Shown: positions 24,547-27,383 of the stretch, in pieces
How positions within the stretch are numbered: the first letter of the stretch is position 1
Layout of the letters: the number at the start of each line of letters is the position of its first letter
Source of the DNA: UBA1189 sp964570685
GTDB taxonomy: Bacteria; Bacteroidota; Bacteroidia; Bacteroidales; Bacteroidaceae
Reading direction: 5' to 3'
DNA: 27,383 bases
Assembly (NCBI GenBank): GCA_964570685.1
Contig: CAZMZC010000040.1
Coordinates: 1-27,383 of the forward strand
Notes under the pieces: model-generated
What the model saw: the letters and a program-made list of their open reading frames with translations, nothing else
Database searches by the model: none
Told to the model about the DNA's origin: nothing
Made by a program: the position numbers and the translations under genes

Positions 24547-24630
24547 TAAATCATAAGTACTGATTTAATATTCAAAGCTTGTGAATACTAAATCATAAGC
24601 TTTGATTTACTATTCAGTGCTTATGATTTA
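24547..24630. repeat. Array of four 21-bp palindromes
   Basis: Units at 24547-24567, 24568-24588, 24589-24609 and 24610-24630 abut with no spacer. Each is 7-7-7: left arm, centre, right arm. Units 1 and 3 have arms TAAATCA/TGATTTA with centres TAAGTAC and TAAGCTT. Unit 2 has arms ATATTCA/TGAATAC with centre AAGCTTG. Unit 4 is a hybrid: left arm CTATTCA of the second type and right arm TGATTTA of the first, centre GTGCTTA. Confidence 0.88.
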
Positions 24631-24741
24631 CTTTTTCTAAGTCTTCTCGGTATTTTATGGATTGAGAGAAAGAATTTATCGGGCAGGCGTTTCGATATAA
24701 TAGGAAGACTGTCTGGTTTGCGATTGTTTGTATCGTCTAGT

Positions 24742-24766
24742 TACGGCTGATTTGCAATCGGCCGTA
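24742..24766. repeat. Hairpin in the accessory leader
   Basis: TACGGCTGATT pairs with AATCGGCCGTA, one G-U included, around the loop TGC (24742-24766). The + strand continues gcagagtttcttctcttt, which is T-rich. It could be a terminator or a repeat; I cannot choose. Confidence 0.6.
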
Positions 24767-24812
24767 GCAGAGTTTCTTCTCTTTACCTTTATGATGACGC
24801 GAATTTCCATAA

Positions 24813-24874
24813 ATTACTCGTAAATTCCCGTTAATCGTTGCTTTTCCCTGAGGCCAGCGACCTTCGGTTCCTCC
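24813..24874. repeat. Repeat B, left copy
   Basis: The core at 24838-24869 matches 27206-27237 at 27 of 32 positions in the same orientation; shared words are TTGCTTTTCCC, GGCCAGCGA and CTTCG. The flank before it (attactcgtaaattc) also resembles the flank of the right copy. The two copies bracket the nuclease, truncated NTPase and DUF4230-like genes. Confidence 0.7.
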
Positions 24875-24938
24875 ATTTGTAATCAATCGGACTCTCCGAC
24901 AGGTGCAAAAGGATAGAGGATTAAAAAAGCAAAGAATC

Positions 24939-24973
24939 AATAGGCATTTTCGGGGATAATTAGTATATTTGCG
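24939..24973 (+). repeat. Repeat A, upstream copy (stop codon plus -7 box)
   Basis: These 35 bases match 26209-26243 with only two mismatches, same orientation, exactly 1270 bp apart. The downstream copy covers the end of the nuclease gene (IGNLGDN then TAG) and TATATTTG. In this copy the same frame reads IGIFGDN then TAG, followed by TATATTTG at 24964-24971. It could be the tail of a lost related gene and may serve as a promoter for the nuclease. Confidence 0.8.
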
Positions 24974-25114
24974 GTTAATTGCGAATATTTGCTGCACTCG
25001 CTGTGAAAGATATTCAAGACCTGCCTTAGCACTTGGCTTGTCCAAGAAGCTTGATATTTCTCGCTCGTTTGTCACTGTATTTGCATAAATACTATATATA
25101 ATGAGTTAAAGGGT

Positions 25115-26233
25115 ATGGCAAAAAAAGATAATCCAGTAGCAGTAGGTTTTGACAAGGAGTATTACGATTGGATTGCAGAACTGAGCCATCGCTATAGGCA
25201 AAGCCAGATAAAAGCAGCTGTTCGAGTAAACGATGAGATGCTCAAATTCTATTGGTCGGTCGGAAAAGATATAGCGGAGCGCCAGTTCGAGAACAAATAC
25301 GGTTCGCACTTCTATGAAAACTTAAGCCGTGATTTGTCTTCGGCGCTGAACAAGAAGAAAGGTCTCGGGCCAACGAGTCTTTGGTATACAAAGAACTTTT
25401 ATGATCTCTATTCGCCTCTGTTCAACAATCTTCAGCAAGCTGCTGAAGAATCGGATAGGGGAATTTTTCTGCAAGTTGCTGAAGATTTAGAAATATTGTT
25501 TTGTATCCCTTGGTCACACCACCAGAGAATTATTGACAAAGTAAAAGGAGATGCACATAAAGGTCTGTTCTTCGTTCGCAAAACACTTGAGAATCAATGG
25601 GGACGTGGCATGTTGGTAAATTTCCTGTCTACCGACCTCTATGAACGCCAAGGTGCTGCACTCACAAACTTCACTGCCACTATGCCAAAGCCCGAGAGCG
25701 ACTTGGCACAAGAGTATTTCAAAGATCCATATCGTTTTGAATTTGTACAATTAAGAGAGGAGTATTCAGAGAGGGAACTGAAAGATGAGCTGATAGACAA
25801 GTTGACACAGTTCCTGATAGAATTGGGTAAAGGATTCTCCTTTGTTGGTCGTGAATATCGTTTGTCGGCAGGAGGAAAAGACAAATATATTGATTTGCTT
25901 TTCTACATCATTCCTCTCCATCGCTATTGTGTCATTGAGGTGAAGATAACAGAATTTGACTTTCCCGATATAGGCCAATTGATAGGCTATACTGCTATGG
26001 TGGATGAATTGTTGAACACCCCTACCGAAGCTCCATCTATTGGTCTGCTGATTTGTAAGGAAAAGAACAATGTGTTAGCTCGCTATGCTCTGTCTAATGT
26101 GAGCACGCCAATCGGTATCTCTCAATATGAACTCTCCCGTCAGCAACTGCCTGTTAACTTGCGAGACAAATTGCCCAGTGAGGAAGATATTGAGAATGGA
26201 TTGAAGAGAATAGGCAATCTCGGGGATAATTAG
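25115..26233 (+). CDS. PDDEXK nuclease of the DUF1016/YhcG family
   Basis: A 372-residue predicted cytoplasmic nuclease. The N-terminal DUF1016_N-like part (about 15-165) includes QIKAAVRVNDEMLKFYWSVG and YENLSRDLSSALNKKKG. The C-terminal PDDEXK core is RLSAGGKDKYIDLLFYI with Asp260, then CVIEVKITEFDF with Glu275 and Lys277, then IGQLIGYTAMVD. All expected catalytic residues are present, so the enzyme should be active. Family members are found near restriction-modification and other mobile defence genes, but the biological target is not known. Codon and base use is more AT-rich than in the core genes. The stop codon lies inside repeat A, and the next gene follows 37 nt later. Confidence 0.9.
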   Translation: MAKKDNPVAVGFDKEYYDWIAELSHRYRQSQIKAAVRVNDEMLKFYWSVGKDIAERQFENKYGSHFYENLSRDLSSALNKKKGLGPTSLWYTKNFYDLYSPLFNNLQQAAEESDRGIFLQVAEDLEILFCIPWSHHQRIIDKVKGDAHKGLFFVRKTLENQWGRGMLVNFLSTDLYERQGAALTNFTATMPKPESDLAQEYFKDPYRFEFVQLREEYSERELKDELIDKLTQFLIELGKGFSFVGREYRLSAGGKDKYIDLLFYIIPLHRYCVIEVKITEFDFPDIGQLIGYTAMVDELLNTPTEAPSIGLLICKEKNNVLARYALSNVSTPIGISQYELSRQQLPVNLRDKLPSEEDIENGLKRIGNLGDN

Positions 26234-26243
26234 TATATTTGCG
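26209..26243 (+). repeat. Repeat A, downstream copy with promoter box
   Basis: It spans the last codons and TAG of the nuclease and the -7-like box TATATTTG (26234-26241). That box is 29 nt before the start of the truncated NTPase. See the upstream copy for the comparison. Confidence 0.8.
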
Positions 26244-26270
26244 AATCAAAGTCTGAATGATAAGAAACTT

Positions 26271-26633
26271 ATGGACTATATAGGCGAGAAGGAATTGGAC
26301 AACAAACTGAATGATTTTAAGAATCATTTGGAGAATGCGGATAGAATGATTCTGTCCGCTAAATTCGGTGAAGGTAAATCGTTCTTTTTGCAGAAGGTGA
26401 GAGAAGATGTTGAAAGGTTTTCCGATTATAAGTTCATCACAATATATCCAGTGAATTATGTGGTTGCTCCCAATGAAGACATTTTTGAATATATCAAAAG
26501 GGATATTCTCATTCAATTGGCAGAATTGGATTTATTGAGTGGAATTGACTTGGAAAAACTGATCACTTCTATATTCTTTTTTCATGCTATTCTTCATCAT
26601 TGTTTGCTACTTTCCTCGTTAAATTCAACATAA
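26271..26633 (+). pseudogene. Truncated P-loop (KAP-like) NTPase
   Basis: The frame encodes 120 residues. The first about 100 look like the start of a large P-loop ATPase: MDYIGEKELDNKLNDF, then Walker A AKFGEGKSFFL with GEGKS (about residues 31-40), then YKFITIYPVNYVVAPNEDIFEYIKRDIL. KAP-type and related P-loop proteins are several hundred residues long, with a Walker B and further elements that are absent here. After about residue 100 the frame reads low-complexity residues (FFFHAILHHCLLLSSLNST) that are the antisense of the next gene's end. The gene is therefore probably cut near 26570. It starts 37 nt after the nuclease stop, so both may have been one operon. Confidence 0.7.
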
Positions 26634-27196
26634 ATGGTCATATCCTCTCCGCAAAAGTTCTCCATAAAAGAAGTCAAATATATTCTAGCGCTTGTTGTCG
26701 CTTGATTTACAAGTTGTTCCCTTATAAGAGAATCTTTTGTAAATTTCGCTTTCATTTCTTCTTTTACTTTATTTTCCTCTAAAAGTCTCTCTTCATCTTC
26801 AATAAAACTGCGAAGGCGGTTGACACTTTCATATACGCAACTACCATCGCCCCATTTTTTGTATTCACCTGATATTTTTACAGGAGGCAAAACAAAAGTA
26901 ATGTTGGTTCTACCATCATTATTTGGATTTGACTTGTTACTATAGTCTGATGTAACTTTAATCTTCGAGAAATCTACAGAAGCAGTATAAGTATAGGGCG
27001 CAGATTTCCAAACTTCAAATCTATCTAACCAATCAGTTGACCCAATTTTATAATATTTGGTTATGTGTGTTTCGGCTAACACCAAATCACCAACATCTTG
27101 TAATTTTGGAACAAAATGTTTCTGTTCCTCTTTGCAAGCATATACCATCATTAGCAAAATGCCAATAATAAAAAACTTTGTCTTATTCGTGCTCAT
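26597..27196 (-). CDS. DUF4230-like lipoprotein
   Basis: A 199-residue envelope lipoprotein. MSTNKTKFFIIGILLMMVYAC is the lipoprotein signal, with the Cys at 21 followed by KEE, an acidic-type tail that may favour surface export in Bacteroidetes. The body resembles DUF4230 proteins: DVGDLVLAETHITKYYKI, YTYTASVDFSKIKV, INVFVLPPVKI-like (ITFVLPPVKISGEY) and a long charged helix with RLRSFIEDEERLLEENKVKEEMKAKF. No catalytic motif is visible. I start at ATG 27196; the frame also opens at a TTG at 27205. The start lies inside an imperfect inverted repeat. No consensus promoter is seen. The family call is moderate, the gene itself is likely real. Confidence 0.65.
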   Translation of the reverse strand: MSTNKTKFFIIGILLMMVYACKEEQKHFVPKLQDVGDLVLAETHITKYYKIGSTDWLDRFEVWKSAPYTYTASVDFSKIKVTSDYSNKSNPNNDGRTNITFVLPPVKISGEYKKWGDGSCVYESVNRLRSFIEDEERLLEENKVKEEMKAKFTKDSLIREQLVNQATTSARIYLTSFMENFCGEDMTIYVEFNEESSKQ

Positions 27197-27243
27197 TCGT
27201 GCCAATTGCTTTTCCCCTTGGCCAGCGAACTTCGTTTCGTGGG
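27182..27243. repeat. Repeat B, right copy
   Basis: The core at 27206-27237 is the partner of 24838-24869 (27 of 32 identical, same orientation). It overlaps the 5' end of the DUF4230-like gene on the other strand. Confidence 0.7.
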
Positions 27244-27304
27244 AGACAAAGAGTTATCGTCATCGTTTATGTTACGCCCACTAATGACACGAATCACCAC
27301 GAAT
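27185..27304. repeat. Imperfect inverted repeat around the start of the DUF4230-like gene
   Basis: 27185-27203 and 27286-27304 are inverted copies, 16 of 19 positions matching; each contains two ATTCGTG or CACGAAT words in tandem. The left arm includes the gene's start codon. About 80 bases lie between the arms. The last 80 bases of the window (27305-27383) show nothing I can name. Confidence 0.65.
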
Positions 27305-27383
27305 CTCACAACATTTCCTATTTGAGCTTCATGTAATGTTGACCGTTAGCCGTAAATCGCTAAGAGCACAATAGCCATTTCCA

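Larger units (their letters stand above)
23880..25114. other. 1.2-kb repeat-rich stretch without a clear gene
   Basis: In order: a 16-bp perfect palindrome (GGTACATGCATGTACC, 24024-24039); a 15-bp hairpin (24046-24083); a hairpin GTATACCCTC/GAGGGTATAC (24139-24166); a 16-bp near-perfect palindrome (ATTGGGT, GA, ACCCAAT, 24200-24215); a 212-bp compound palindrome (24221-24432); a CAGGAAA/TTTCCTG pair (24481-24505); a four-unit palindrome array (24547-24630); a hairpin (24742-24766); and copies of two direct-repeat families (24813-24874, 24939-24973). Open frames here mostly read through the repeats. One antisense frame (24034 down to 23804) is discussed separately. I found no tRNA or named RNA. 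Confidence 0.7.

Noticed and set aside
24547..24630. Considered a CRISPR array
   Set aside because: The units abut with no spacers, the centres are only 7 nt, and there are no cas genes nearby.

Overview
The window looks like a chromosomal segment of a Bacteroidales bacterium, most likely Bacteroides, Phocaeicola or a close relative. The evidence is: several promoters with the Bacteroidetes geometry (TTTG or TTG, 19-20 nt, TAnnTTTG); a short 286-residue primary sigma factor with no region 1.1; lipoprotein signal peptides; a lipoprotein Omp85 protein (TamL type) paired with TamB; and the gene set gdhA, GH29, GH20, HtrA, rpoD, C11 peptidase. Species cannot be fixed from sequence alone. Layout: 1-812 is gene-free and repeat-bearing. 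It holds a four-unit palindrome array at 135-220 and a promoter that leads to a hotdog thioesterase (813-1292, +). A strong hairpin separates this gene from glutamate dehydrogenase (1411-2745, -). A CBM9-like protein and a secreted GH29 alpha-L-fucosidase form a + strand pair (2980-4978). They converge on a GH20 beta-hexosaminidase lipoprotein (5106-7418, -), so this is a small host-glycan or exo-glycosidase locus. From a consensus promoter at 7532-7562 runs a probable five-gene + unit: nucleoside permease, bifunctional nuclease with UVR motif, rsmE, truA and an EamA-type permease (7602-11956). Next, on the - strand, is the envelope pair tamB-tamL (17946-11992), divergent from an NSS/SNF sodium symporter (18087-19460, +). 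Then come an HtrA/Do protease (19689-21185), a clean terminator, and an rpoD unit carrying rpoD, a small exported protein and a clostripain-like C11 lipoprotein peptidase (21338-23879). The remaining 3.5 kb (23880-27383) is different. About 1.2 kb has no clear gene and is packed with hairpins, a 212-bp compound palindromic element and a second four-unit palindrome array with a 21-bp period. After it come a DUF1016/YhcG-type PDDEXK nuclease, a truncated P-loop (KAP-like) NTPase and a DUF4230-like lipoprotein on the opposite strand. Two families of imperfect direct repeats bracket these genes, one of which carries a stop codon plus a promoter -7 box. This is the accessory part of the window and the best place to look for something undescribed. 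The core genes before it are ordinary housekeeping, envelope and glycan genes. Two compact repeats elsewhere are also notable: the phased palindrome array near the left edge, and a GC-rich inverted repeat that has lengthened the end of rsmE and lies just before truA.
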